From NCBI GenBank assembly GCA_050296515.1, contig JBNKRJ010000051.1:1-64000 (forward strand): a stretch of DNA of 64,000 nt, read 5' to 3'. The notes below the pieces were generated by a model. It worked only from the letters and a program-made list of their open reading frames with translations. It did not search any database and had not been told where the DNA came from. A program made the translations under genes and the position numbers. Below are positions 7,695 to 16,142 of this stretch, piece after piece. Position 1 is the first letter of the stretch. Every line of letters begins with the position of its first letter. This DNA comes from NBLH01 sp050296515 (lineage in GTDB: Bacteria > Bacteroidota > Bacteroidia > Bacteroidales > NBLH01).

Positions 7695-8762
7695 TTAGTT
7701 TTTATTTAATTTTTTAAGTTTTAGTTCACTTACATATTCACCAGAAACACTTTCCGCCTGCATTTCAATAAACACAGGATTGGTTTTTACAATTTCCCAG
7801 TTCTGGTTCAACCAGCTTATAGGCATTACATCAGTATTAAATTCTATTTTAAAAGTTGTGAGATTTTGGCCAATTATTAGTTCCCAGGTACCATTAATAA
7901 CCTCTGCACCTTTAATTGCCTGAACAGTGTTGTCATTTTTAAAATCAAGGAGGTAGAAGTTGAACAAGTTCGATTGGTCAATAGTATCAGCATAAAAAAA
8001 GATCTCCCATTCATTATTTATAATCAAATCGCTGTAAGGATAATCCTCATCGGTAAACTCCGTTTCATCTTCTTCGTCGCAACCAGCTTTGACTTCCTCC
8101 CTGATTTTTTTCTCAAGTTCCTTGTTATTATTTATTGTAGTTATAATGCCACCTAAGTTTTTAACTTCTATTGGATATTTTAATTCAATTACCAGATCGT
8201 TTATTTTATTAAACACATCGTAAAGTTCCATATCATCTTCAATCTCAATCTGGTCATATTTCTGGTATTGAGTATTGTATACAGAAGCTTCAAAAGGATA
8301 AATAAAATCAATGCATTCAATATCATCATCATAAACAGTTGTATTGTGTTGATTTTGAATTTGACGTAGTTCTCCTTTATTTGATAAAACAGTTTCGGTA
8401 TAATCACTAAAAGTTACGGTAACAGGATACTCCAAATTGAACTCATTTCTAAGGTCAAAGTACTCCAGTTTTATATTTTGTACGTCTTCGGATGAGCTAA
8501 CTTCTAAAACTTCATTTTTTATTCTAACAGAGTATGGAAAATTAATGCTTATCTCACTGCATCTGTCAATAATATTATCAAACGACCCGTCTTTAAGGGC
8601 GATTTTTAATACTAAACCGGCCACTGAATCAGTTGCAGTAATTGTTGCATCATTGTCCGGTTCACTGACTTCAAGGTATTCCTTTTGACATCCGGCAAAA
8701 AGCACAAAAGCCATTGCGGCAATAAAAAACAGTTTTGTGTTTAAAAGTTTTGGTAAAATCAT
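7695..8762 (-). CDS. Lipoprotein of unknown function
   Basis: The 355-residue product has a lipoprotein signal with lipobox LFAGC (Cys25). The remainder is acidic and contains NEWEIFFYADTIDQSNLFNFYLLDFKNDNTVQA followed by GTWEL, reminiscent of a lipocalin-like fold in the C-terminal third, and SISINFPYSVRIKNEVLEV in the N-terminal third. I do not recognise the family firmly. It is the first gene of an operon with the DUF4382 lipoprotein and its start is 124 bases from the divergent sigma factor gene. Confidence 0.75.
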   Translation of the reverse strand: MILPKLLNTKLFFIAAMAFVLFAGCQKEYLEVSEPDNDATITATDSVAGLVLKIALKDGSFDNIIDRCSEISINFPYSVRIKNEVLEVSSSEDVQNIKLEYFDLRNEFNLEYPVTVTFSDYTETVLSNKGELRQIQNQHNTTVYDDDIECIDFIYPFEASVYNTQYQKYDQIEIEDDMELYDVFNKINDLVIELKYPIEVKNLGGIITTINNNKELEKKIREEVKAGCDEEDETEFTDEDYPYSDLIINNEWEIFFYADTIDQSNLFNFYLLDFKNDNTVQAIKGAEVINGTWELIIGQNLTTFKIEFNTDVMPISWLNQNWEIVKTNPVFIEMQAESVSGEYVSELKLKKLNKN

Positions 8763-8782
8763 TTTATTGAAAGTTTTAACTT

Positions 8783-8821
8783 CCGGTAATAAAACAGATG
8801 GATTTTAAAATCTCCTACCGG
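8783..8821. promoter_or_regulatory. Palindromic sequence between divergent lipoprotein and sigma-factor genes
   Basis: CCGGTA at 8783-8788 is mirrored by TACCGG at 8816-8821, and an inner perfect palindrome GATTTTAAAATC lies at 8801-8812. It sits 20 bases upstream of the minus-strand lipoprotein start and about 65 bases upstream of the sigma factor start. The position suits an operator or a short leader hairpin serving either direction. No protein partner can be named. Confidence 0.3.
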
Positions 8822-8885
8822 ATATTGTAATTTTTTTTATAATCTTGCAGCTGAAAGACGAACATCTTTTTGTAACCAACTGAAA

Positions 8886-9410
8886 ATGAACCTAAACATT
8901 AAAGAAGAAAATATTTGCAAAGAAAAGGTTTTTAATGAATTATTTAAGACCTGGTCGAAAGATCTGTATAATTTTTTATACTATAAATATGGTGAAGATA
9001 ACAACCCACAAGACATTGTTCAGATAGCTTTTGAAAAACTCTGGATGAATTGCAAAAATGTTACTCCGGAAAAAGTAAAGTCCTTTCTGTTTACAGTGGC
9101 TAATAATGAGATGCTTAATTCCTTATCAAGAAAAAAAACAGTTCTAAACTACAGTTTGCAAAAGCCAAAGGATTACACTGCCGAAACTCCGGAGTTTTTA
9201 TTGGAAGAAAAAGAATATCATGATCGACTACAAAAAGCAATAGAAGAATTATCGGAAGAACAAAGAGTAGCCTTTCTTTTGAACCGGATTGAAGGAAAAA
9301 AGCACCAGGAAATTGCTGATATGCTCGGAATTTCAAGAAAAGCAGTTGAAAAACGCATTTACAAGGCGTTAAGTATTTTAAGAGAAAAAGTTGCAACTAA
9401 TAAAATTTAA
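8886..9410 (+). CDS. ECF RNA polymerase sigma factor (FecI-like)
   Basis: The 174-residue protein has sigma region 2 (about 15-85; DLYNFLYYKYGEDNNPQDIVQIAFEKLW) and region 4.2 (about 115-168; QRVAFLLNRIEGKKHQEIADMLGISRKAVEKRIYKAL). Length and order fit Bacteroidota ECF factors that act with a FecR anti-sigma factor and a TonB-dependent transducer, which are exactly the next two genes. It should direct transcription of the local operon when the receptor binds its ligand. The ATG follows AACTGAAA; no strong Shine-Dalgarno is seen, as is usual in this phylum. Confidence 0.93.
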   Translation: MNLNIKEENICKEKVFNELFKTWSKDLYNFLYYKYGEDNNPQDIVQIAFEKLWMNCKNVTPEKVKSFLFTVANNEMLNSLSRKKTVLNYSLQKPKDYTAETPEFLLEEKEYHDRLQKAIEELSEEQRVAFLLNRIEGKKHQEIADMLGISRKAVEKRIYKALSILREKVATNKI

Positions 9411-9467
9411 ATACAACATTGGTAGGAAAATCGTGTTTCTATCTGTTATATTGTTAGAGTTTGAAAA

Positions 9468-10379
9468 ATGACAAACGAAGAGAAAATAAAAAAATGGTTG
9501 GCCGGAGAACTTTCGGATGCTGAGAAAAAGGAATTTAAAAGTTCTGAAGAGTTTGCGGAAATAAGCAAGCTCACAAAAGCTTTAACTGATTTCAGAGCCC
9601 CTGAATATGATGTTGACAATGAATATAAAAGACTGTCGGAAACCATCATTCAAAAAGAAAAGCCTAACTTCTTACTAAAAAAGATATACCCGGTATTAAA
9701 AATTGCCGCTATTTTTATCATAACCTTAACCATTGGCTATTTTTCATATAATTATTTAAGTTCTGATGATCAGGAGTGGATTGCAGAACAAACAAATTTC
9801 TATCTACCTGATTCATCTGTGGTTACATTAAATACTGACTCTAAAATCAGATTCACTGGTGAAACATGGAACGAAGAACGAAATGTTGAATTAAAAGGCG
9901 AAGCCTATTTTAAGGTAAAAAAAGGTTCTGAGTTTAATGTAAAAACAGAGCAAGGATTGGTAAGCGTTTTGGGTACTGAGTTTAGTGTAAAAGATTGGAA
10001 TAATTATTACGAAGTTACCTGCTTTAGTGGCAAGGTTAAAGTTACCACTGAAAATAATGCAGTTCTTTTAAAGCCAAACACCACTTTTAGAATGGTTGAC
10101 GATAAAGAAGAACAGTTTACTGACCCTGGCAAATCGGAACCAGACTGGTTAAATGGAGAAAGCCGTTTTAAAAGTGTCCCTTTCAGACTTGTGATTAAAG
10201 AGTTTGAAAGACAATACAATGTCACTGTAGAGACAGTTAATATAGACACTGAACAACTGTTTTCAGGAAGTTTTTCAAATAAAAATCTTGAAATTGCTTT
10301 AAAAGCTATTACAATTCCTGTAAATTCACGTTACAAGATTAATGGCAATCAAATTGTGATAACTTTTGAAGGTAATTAG
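9468..10379 (+). CDS. FecR-type anti-sigma factor
   Basis: The 303-residue membrane protein has a cytoplasmic N-terminal segment (residues 1-75, KKWLAGELSDAEKKEF), one membrane span (about 78-98, ILKIAAIFIITLTIGYFSY), a FecR beta-rich periplasmic domain (about 105-205; LPDSSVVTLNTDSKIRF and GEAYFKV are signature-like) and a C-terminal DUF4974-type domain (about 225-300; FKSVPFRLVIKEFERQYNVTV). It lies 57 bases after the sigma gene and overlaps the receptor gene by 14 bases, which fits one transmembrane signalling operon. Confidence 0.93.
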   Translation: MTNEEKIKKWLAGELSDAEKKEFKSSEEFAEISKLTKALTDFRAPEYDVDNEYKRLSETIIQKEKPNFLLKKIYPVLKIAAIFIITLTIGYFSYNYLSSDDQEWIAEQTNFYLPDSSVVTLNTDSKIRFTGETWNEERNVELKGEAYFKVKKGSEFNVKTEQGLVSVLGTEFSVKDWNNYYEVTCFSGKVKVTTENNAVLLKPNTTFRMVDDKEEQFTDPGKSEPDWLNGESRFKSVPFRLVIKEFERQYNVTVETVNIDTEQLFSGSFSNKNLEIALKAITIPVNSRYKINGNQIVITFEGN

Positions 10380-12885
10380 AATTTTATTTCTTACAGGAAT
10401 TCTTCTTACTATCAACAATTTTAGGTCTGCTGCTCAAAATACTGAACCTAAACCGCTTGATAGTGTGTTGCTTTTGCTCCAAAAGCGATACGATATTATT
10501 TTCACCTATGCCGATGAAACTATTAGGAACATCTCCGCTCATCTTCCCAGCAAAAATTTAAGTCTCGATGAATGCTTGTTGAATCTCGAAAAGCAAACTA
10601 AGCTTAAGTTTAAAAAACTGGATGCCAGGTATGTTGCTATTCAACATTTTTCTGATGAGATAACTATTACAGGCACTATATTTAATAGCTATACAAAAAA
10701 GCCCGTCGAAGAAGCTTTTATTTATTCGGGAAACAAATATGCTGTGAGCAATGTTAATGGACAGTTTTCACTAAAAGTTTCCCCTCAAAAAGATTCAGTA
10801 TTAATGATTAGTCACACAGCATACAGGCCATTTAAACTGAAAATAATCGACAGAAATAAAGCCACTTATACCATTGAACTGATTCCAAAAATACAAGTGA
10901 TTAAAGAAGTGTTGGTTCCGTACCTGATTGAGGGAATTGGTAAACTACGCGATGGGTCTATACAATTAAATGTAAATGAAGTTGAAATACTTCCGGGAAT
11001 GTCGGAAACAGATATTTTACATACTGTACAGGTTTTACCAGGTATACAAAGCACAAACGAAACGGCTTCAGATATTAATACCCGGGGCGGAACAAATGAT
11101 CAAAGTTTGATACTCTGGGAAGATGTAAAAATGTATCAAACAGGCCATTTCTTTGGTTTAATCTCGGCTATTAATTCTCATTTAATCAATAAAGCCTGTA
11201 TTATTAAAAATGGGACAAGTGCTGCATACGATGGAAGCGTTTCAGGAACTATTGATATGCAATTACAAGATTACCAGGTGAATAAATTCGAAACCAGCAT
11301 TGGATTGAATATGATTGGTGCCGATGCGATTGTAAAGGCACCGTTGACAAAGAAACTATCTTTAATTTTAGAGGGAGGACATTCGATTAATGAAATGGTA
11401 ATCACCCCAACCTACGAAAAATATTACGAAAGAGCTTTTAAGCAAAATTTGTTGATGCAAAATCAAACGGCTAATGATACAGTAGTTGATCAACAACATA
11501 ATTTCACGTTTTATGATTTAAGTGGTAAGCTTATTTTCGATATTACTGAAAAAGATAAATTAAGCCTGAGTGCGCTAAACATATACAATAGCCTTGAATA
11601 TAAAAAAACAACGACTATTCATGATACCATCTACAATAGAGAGAGCAATGTAAATCAATCAAGTTTGCTGTCAAATGCGAGTTACTCTCATTTCTGGTCC
11701 GAGAAACACTCTATAAAACTTTCAGCTTTTGTTTCACACTATCTTTTGGAGGGACGGAATATCTCAGAATCGGAAAATTTTGGTCATCTACAAGCAAACG
11801 AAGTACTCGATTGGGGTGTAAAAGTGAAATCGAAAAACAGTTTAAGTTCAAACATTACATTATCAAGTGGATACCAGTTTAAAGAAACAGGTATTCGTAA
11901 CGAAGACAATCTGCGTTCCCCTGGCTATAGAAGAAATGAAAAAGAAGTTTTACGCATACACTCTTTGTATACCGAAGCTGAGCTAAAAGGATTATTGGAT
12001 AAAATATATTTGCGTGCCGGCCTGCGAGCCAACTATTTTACCAAATTTAAGGAAGTTTCAATTGAACCACGATTTGTGTTTAATTATGCATTGAGCAAGC
12101 ATATTTCATTAGAGGTACTTGCCGAAATGAAAAATCAGCACACCACACAACTAATTGATTTTCAAACAGATTTCCTTGGTATTGAAAAGCGCAGGTGGGT
12201 ACTGGCAAACAATGCGAGTGTACCCTTGATAAAAAGCCATCAATTATCAGTAGGGCTGCAATATAGCCTGGATGAATTTCTTTTCTTGCTCGAAGGTTAT
12301 GTTAAACGTGTAAATGGAATAATTACACCCAGCCAGGGGTTTCAAAACCAGTTTCAATACGTATATTCAATTGGCGAATACAATGCCAATGGAATTGAAA
12401 TATTAGCCAATAAACATTTCAAGCAATTAAATATTTGGACAAATTACACCCTGGCCCAAAACAATTACTTTTTTCAGAATCTTACCCCTTCAACCTTTCC
12501 AAATAATTTAGATATCAGGCATACATTATCGTTAGGCGGAAGTTATTCTTTTAACAGTTTTGTAATTTCCGGAGGCTTAAGTTATAAAACAGGAAAACCC
12601 TACACACAGCCAGATGAAAGCAATACAACTGTTCTAAATGAAATAGTTTACCAGTCACCTAACAGTTCACGAATTAAAGATTACATGAGGCTAGACCTTT
12701 CTGCCAAATACAATTTTACTGTCAAAAAAGTAAAAGGAGAAGTTGGTGTTTCGGTTTGGAACCTGCTCAACCGGAAAAATGATATTAATGTTTATTACCA
12801 GCTTACTGATAATGACCAAATTGAGCAGATTACTCAACATGCTCTGGGCATTACTCCTAATGTGAATTTGAGGGTGAGGTTTTGA
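10366..12885 (+). CDS. TonB-dependent outer-membrane receptor with N-terminal STN signalling domain
   Basis: The 839-residue protein has a signal peptide (residues 1-24), an STN secretin/TonB short domain (about 30-95) that would contact FecR, a CarboxypepD_reg-like domain (about 100-175), a TonB plug (about 195-300; LPGIQSTNETASDINTRGGTNDQSLI) and a beta-barrel ending in Phe (NLRVRF). No SusD partner follows, so the substrate is unlikely to be a typical glycan. The only sensible start is TTG at 10366, inside the end of the FecR gene; no in-frame ATG precedes the mature part. This suggests translational coupling. Confidence 0.92.
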   Translation: MKVIRILFLTGILLTINNFRSAAQNTEPKPLDSVLLLLQKRYDIIFTYADETIRNISAHLPSKNLSLDECLLNLEKQTKLKFKKLDARYVAIQHFSDEITITGTIFNSYTKKPVEEAFIYSGNKYAVSNVNGQFSLKVSPQKDSVLMISHTAYRPFKLKIIDRNKATYTIELIPKIQVIKEVLVPYLIEGIGKLRDGSIQLNVNEVEILPGMSETDILHTVQVLPGIQSTNETASDINTRGGTNDQSLILWEDVKMYQTGHFFGLISAINSHLINKACIIKNGTSAAYDGSVSGTIDMQLQDYQVNKFETSIGLNMIGADAIVKAPLTKKLSLILEGGHSINEMVITPTYEKYYERAFKQNLLMQNQTANDTVVDQQHNFTFYDLSGKLIFDITEKDKLSLSALNIYNSLEYKKTTTIHDTIYNRESNVNQSSLLSNASYSHFWSEKHSIKLSAFVSHYLLEGRNISESENFGHLQANEVLDWGVKVKSKNSLSSNITLSSGYQFKETGIRNEDNLRSPGYRRNEKEVLRIHSLYTEAELKGLLDKIYLRAGLRANYFTKFKEVSIEPRFVFNYALSKHISLEVLAEMKNQHTTQLIDFQTDFLGIEKRRWVLANNASVPLIKSHQLSVGLQYSLDEFLFLLEGYVKRVNGIITPSQGFQNQFQYVYSIGEYNANGIEILANKHFKQLNIWTNYTLAQNNYFFQNLTPSTFPNNLDIRHTLSLGGSYSFNSFVISGGLSYKTGKPYTQPDESNTTVLNEIVYQSPNSSRIKDYMRLDLSAKYNFTVKKVKGEVGVSVWNLLNRKNDINVYYQLTDNDQIEQITQHALGITPNVNLRVRF

Positions 12886-13131
12886 GGCGTCATGTATATA
12901 GTAATTTTCCAAAAGTTATATTAAAGCAGTCAATCAGAGTAATGCGAAGGAATCCACTAAATTACAACATGTAGATTATTACAAAGATGTGAGTTTTTGT
13001 TTACATTTGTTAAATTATTCCAAACAGAAATACAATTAAGAGTTGATCTATTTTCTTACAGATTGTTTGCAGTAATGCAAAACAGGCGTTGGAAGTTTTC
13101 CAGCACCTGCGAATTTTATAATTTCCTTATA

Positions 13132-13287
13132 CTAGATATTTGTTCTTGGAACGCATCTTCCGTTTATGCATTTATCTTCAGGTACACACTGAATGTATCT
13201 GCATAAATCAGCTTTTCCGCCTTTAACATATTGTTGCTCTGATTTACCAAGAACTTTTGCTCCTTTTAAGTTTTGTAGTTTTTTCAT
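13132..13287 (-). CDS. GG-leader cysteine-rich peptide precursor (bacteriocin/RiPP-like)
   Basis: This 51-codon gene encodes a leader MKKLQNLKGAKVLGKSEQQ followed by YVKGG, the double-glycine leader of the Bacteroidales natural-product precursor type (TIGR04149-like), and a 27-residue core with four cysteines at residues 29, 34, 40 and 45 (spacing C-x4-C-x5-C-x4-C). Cleavage after GG by a C39-peptidase exporter is expected from the family, but no such transporter or modifying enzyme is encoded within the window. The start follows a 200-base spacer shared with the divergent P-loop gene. Peptide product and target are unknown. Confidence 0.8.
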   Translation of the reverse strand: MKKLQNLKGAKVLGKSEQQYVKGGKADLCRYIQCVPEDKCINGRCVPRTNI

Positions 13288-13314
13288 AAATATTAGTTTT
13301 TAATGATTAGTATT

Positions 13315-13339
13315 ACCTCGAACAAAAAAGCCGCGAGGT
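13315..13339. other. Small hairpin in the spacer upstream of the GG-leader peptide gene
   Basis: ACCTCG at 13315-13320 pairs with CGAGGT at 13334-13339, followed by a T run on the plus strand. It lies 28 bases upstream of the minus-strand peptide start and could be part of its leader, or a relic terminator. Short stem, so weakly supported. Confidence 0.3.
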
Positions 13340-13454
13340 TTTTCGGCATATTTCTTTATCAATTGCTAAAAGTACAAAAAAATAGCTTTATTCAAAGTTT
13401 GTTGGGAAAAGATTTTGGTTCTATCACCTGATTTCCTTTTTAAGCAATTGTTTA

Positions 13455-13462
13455 TAGTTTTG
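13455..13462 (+). promoter_or_regulatory. Candidate Bacteroidota -7 box TAGTTTTG
   Basis: TAGTTTTG matches the Bacteroidota primary-sigma -7 consensus TAnnTTTG exactly and lies 24 bases upstream of the ATG at 13486. The -33 TTG element is not clear. Position agrees with a short leader for the P-loop gene. Confidence 0.35.
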
Positions 13463-13485
13463 CGGGGTTCAAAACACAAAAAAAC

Positions 13486-14325
13486 ATGAAAGATATAATT
13501 CTTATGGGATCTCCTGCAGTTGGGAAAACAACCACAGCACAACTGCTTTCAGAAAAACTAGACAAACCTATTGTTTCATTAGATGATTTGCGATTTGATT
13601 ATTATAAAGAAATCGGATACGACGATGATCATATGAAACCCTCATTGAGGGATTAGCTTACACGGATGCCCTTCGGGGGTTATATAGAAAATTAACTTAA
13701 CGTAGTGTTCTCATGAGCAAAGCGAATAATCGCTCCACAATAAGAATATGTTTAACCTTGCGAAGCAAGCTCATGAACTCCATATAAATAGTTTAAGAAA
13801 AGTGAATAAATATCAATTACTTAACTAAAATTTAAACAAGTGAAAACATTGCTTGAAAAGGCAGGGATAATGGCTATCTATCAATATGGAAAAATCTTTT
13901 ATGCATATGCAATTGAGAGCGTACTTGAAGATCATCAAAATTGTGTATTCGATTTTGGTGGTGGGAACAATGCTTCAGGGTATAACTTTGAATTTGAACG
14001 TATTAACCAAGCTTTAAATCCTTATGAAAATGTTATCCTTTTGTTTCCTTGTGCTGATAGAGAAGAAGCATTAGAATTTATTTATAAACGTTGGGATTTT
14101 AAACCCATACAAAGAGAGCTAATTGAACATCTCGTTTTTGACAAGTCAAATTTCAAGTTTGCCAAACATACTGTTTTTGTTGAAGACAAAACGCCTGAAG
14201 AGGTCTGTAAGGAGGTGCTACTAGTAACAAATATTTTCATAGAGTTCTATATCTTTATAGCAAAAACTGATTTTAATAAGCAACGATGTCTCAAATCAAA
14301 ACCATTAATCTGTCAGAATTTGTAG
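13486..14325 (+). pseudogene. P-loop shikimate-kinase-like gene interrupted by a 202-bp insertion
   Basis: The first piece (13486-13656, 56 codons) starts with MKDIILMGSPAVGKTT, a Walker A motif, then LDDLRFDYYKEIGYDDDHMK before running into foreign sequence and a stop. The second piece (from 13840) resumes with KTLLEKAG and continues through a conserved body (NCVFDFGGGNNAS, ENVILLFPCAD) to about residue 130, then an unrelated tail. Removing 13639-13840 plus one copy of the flanking TGAAA restores one continuous frame (DDDHMKTLLEKAG). The family binds and phosphorylates small substrates; this copy should be inactive unless the insert is bypassed. The 3' end overlaps the next sigma factor start. 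Confidence 0.85.
13639..13840. mobile_element. 202-bp hairpin-rich insertion flanked by TGAAA (long copy)
   Basis: The insert begins CCCTCATTGAGGG, holds several short hairpins (CCCTTCGGGG, CTCATGAG, GCGAATAATCGC, CTTGCGAAGCAAG) and ends in a 45-base segment (13796-13840) that recurs with two mismatches at 16241-16285. TGAAA occurs on both sides (13634-13638 and 13841-13845), as expected of a 5-bp target duplication. It interrupts the P-loop kinase frame. No terminal inverted repeats and no reading frame of its own were found, so the mobilising enzyme is unknown. Confidence 0.75.
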
Positions 14326-14846
14326 AAACTTATACGAATGAACTGTACTCCTGGGCACTTTATAAAGTTTCAGATTCAGAACTGGCAAAAGATTTAGTAC
14401 AAGATACTTTTCTGGCTGCTGCTGAAAAATTAGATGACTTTATAGGTAATAGTTCCGTAAAAACCTGGTTGTTTTCTATTTTGAACTATAAGATTATTGA
14501 TGTTTATCGCAAAAAGATAAAGCAACCTATTGCAATTGATAATCAGGCTTTTTCGAATTTCTTTGAAGATGATGGAAGTTGGTTGAAAACAAGGCACCCA
14601 AAAGACTGGCACGAAGAAGAACTGCACCTTTTAGATGATACAGAATTTCAGAAAGTATTGAAACAATGTTTGGATGCATTACCTGAAAAATGGAGCATGT
14701 GTGTAAAATTAAAGTACCTTTCCGGAAAAAATGGGGAAGAAATTTGTCAGGAATTAAACATTGCTCCTACTAATTTTTGGCAGATAGTACATCGGGCAAA
14801 AGTTAAGTTAAGGGATTGTGTAGAGAATAACTGGTTTAAGAATTAA
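14286..14846 (+). CDS. ECF-type sigma-70 family factor (partner of zinc anti-sigma protein)
   Basis: The 186-residue protein has region 2 (about 12-80; ELYSWALYKVSDSELAKDLVQDTFLAAAEKL, then FIGNSSVKTWLFSILNYKIIDVYRKK) and region 4 (about 125-180; LDALPEKWSMCVKLKYLSGKNGEEICQELNIAPTNFWQIVHRAKVKLRDC). The variant region 4 helix NFWQIVHRAK is typical of a distinct ECF group whose gene is followed by a small zinc-finger protein, as here (4-base gap). The start overlaps the tail of the broken upstream frame. Likely controls the thiol/redox genes that follow; this is inferred from context. Confidence 0.9.
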   Translation: MSQIKTINLSEFVETYTNELYSWALYKVSDSELAKDLVQDTFLAAAEKLDDFIGNSSVKTWLFSILNYKIIDVYRKKIKQPIAIDNQAFSNFFEDDGSWLKTRHPKDWHEEELHLLDDTEFQKVLKQCLDALPEKWSMCVKLKYLSGKNGEEICQELNIAPTNFWQIVHRAKVKLRDCVENNWFKN

Positions 14847-14850
14847 GGGA

Positions 14851-15114
14851 ATGAAGAAACTAATGCATATACTGTTTCTTTCATGTTTGAAAGCTACAGA
14901 GTTAATTGAAAAAAGAATACACTTTAAGCTTAGTTCTATTGAAAAAATGAAACTAAAAGCTCATAAAATGATGTGTAACTCTTGTGTAAATTACGAGAAG
15001 CAAAGTCTATTAATAGAAAATGGAATATCAAAAAGTTTAAAAAAGGAACTGAGTGATGATAATCTTTTACAGTTGAAGCAACAGATACAAAAAAAACTAA
15101 AAGAACTGGAATGA
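14851..15114 (+). CDS. Small zinc-binding anti-sigma factor (RsrA-like ligand spacing)
   Basis: The 87-residue soluble protein has His38-x3-Cys42-x2-Cys45, the zinc-containing anti-sigma (ZAS) signature, plus Cys12. In Streptomyces RsrA the equivalent set is Cys11, His37, Cys41 and Cys44, where zinc release and disulfide formation free the sigma factor under thiol stress. The spacing agrees to the residue. The rest is helical and lysine-rich. It begins 4 bases after the sigma factor gene, so the pair is co-transcribed. Redox sensing is inferred and depends on Cys12 being equivalent. Confidence 0.8.
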   Translation: MKKLMHILFLSCLKATELIEKRIHFKLSSIEKMKLKAHKMMCNSCVNYEKQSLLIENGISKSLKKELSDDNLLQLKQQIQKKLKELE

Positions 15115-15360
15115 TTGTATTACTAGGTTCAATTCTTGTTAACCGCTGTATTTATTGACTTTAACAGACTAAGTTACTGTTCAAAATGTGAAAGTCATTT
15201 GACATTACCAATAACCTTTGTCGGCTAAACCATATTACTTAATTAGTGAACATTATCCTTCTTTGTCACTATATAACAGGGCATTGAAACCAGCATCTTA
15301 TACCCAATAACCTTCTTTTTTAGGCACTACTATATAATTCTAAAAAATTCAACAAGAACT

Positions 15361-15386
15361 GTCAGGAATTCAAATTTACTCCGACC
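15361..15386 (+). promoter_or_regulatory. Repeated motif GTCAGG-N12-CTCCGACC upstream of rhodanese-thioredoxin gene
   Basis: GTCAGG (15361-15366) and CTCCGACC (15379-15386) recur with 11 instead of 12 bases between them at 16143-16167, upstream of the next transcription unit. The motif ends 22 bases before the ATG here. It could be an operator or promoter element shared by the two units near the ECF/anti-sigma pair. The 294 bases between the anti-sigma gene and this start hold no gene. Confidence 0.3.
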
Positions 15387-15408
15387 AATTGACCAAACTA
15401 AATAAAGT

Positions 15409-16119
15409 ATGAACAGGTTATTTCTAATTCAATTATTAATGATGCTTTTTTCTCCATTGTTCTCACAAGGCAAAAAATATGTAAATCTGAGTTCTGAAGA
15501 ATTTAATAGAAAAATACAATCAGAACAAGCAGTTTTGATTGACGTAAGAACTCGGACGGAATATTTAAACGGATACATAAAAGGAGCTGGTCAGCTAAAT
15601 TATTATAACCTAAGTTTTAAAAAAAAATTGCTTTTACTACCAAAAGAACAACCAGTTTATCTCTATTGCAATACAGGTTACAGAAGCAAGCGTGCAGCAG
15701 AGATATTGGTAAAAAACGGCTACCAACAAGTTTTTAATTTAGAACATGGAATTATGGAATGGAATCTCAACAATTTACCTGTTACTATTGATCCAAATGC
15801 TCCACCAAATTCTGAGAATAAAATGGAGCCAGATGAGTATTATGCACTAATTAAGTCTGACAAACATGTATTAATTGATTTTTATGCACCATGGTGCGGA
15901 CCATGTCGAAAAATGATGCCCATGATAGATAGTTTAAAAACGGAATACAAAGGCAAGGTTACCATAATAAAAATAAATGCTGATGCCAGCAAAAAACTGG
16001 TTAAAGAGCTACAATTAAGAAGCGTACCTTATTTCCAATTTTATAAATCAGGAAAAAAACTGTTTGAACATAGTGGAGTGATTGATAAAAAGCAAGTTAT
16101 CCAACTTCTTGAAAAATAA
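15409..16119 (+). CDS. Exported rhodanese-thioredoxin fusion protein
   Basis: The 236-residue protein has a signal peptide (residues 1-20, PLFSQ), a rhodanese domain (about 25-125) with active-site loop CNTGYRSKR and catalytic Cys87, and a thioredoxin domain (about 140-236) with WCGPC at 162-166 and the cis-proline region RSVPYFQFY. A periplasmic location is expected. The fusion could relay sulfane sulfur or disulfides within one chain. It sits downstream of the ECF/zinc anti-sigma pair and ahead of further thioredoxin-like genes, supporting a thiol-homeostasis locus. Confidence 0.92.
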   Translation: MNRLFLIQLLMMLFSPLFSQGKKYVNLSSEEFNRKIQSEQAVLIDVRTRTEYLNGYIKGAGQLNYYNLSFKKKLLLLPKEQPVYLYCNTGYRSKRAAEILVKNGYQQVFNLEHGIMEWNLNNLPVTIDPNAPPNSENKMEPDEYYALIKSDKHVLIDFYAPWCGPCRKMMPMIDSLKTEYKGKVTIIKINADASKKLVKELQLRSVPYFQFYKSGKKLFEHSGVIDKKQVIQLLEK

Positions 16120-16142
16120 ATTCAAATAAAAATCAAAAAAGT

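Noticed and set aside
13639..13840. Group I or group II intron in the P-loop kinase gene
   Set aside because: The insert is only 202 bp, has no intron-like core or boundary sequence, and is flanked by a 5-bp repeat typical of transposition.
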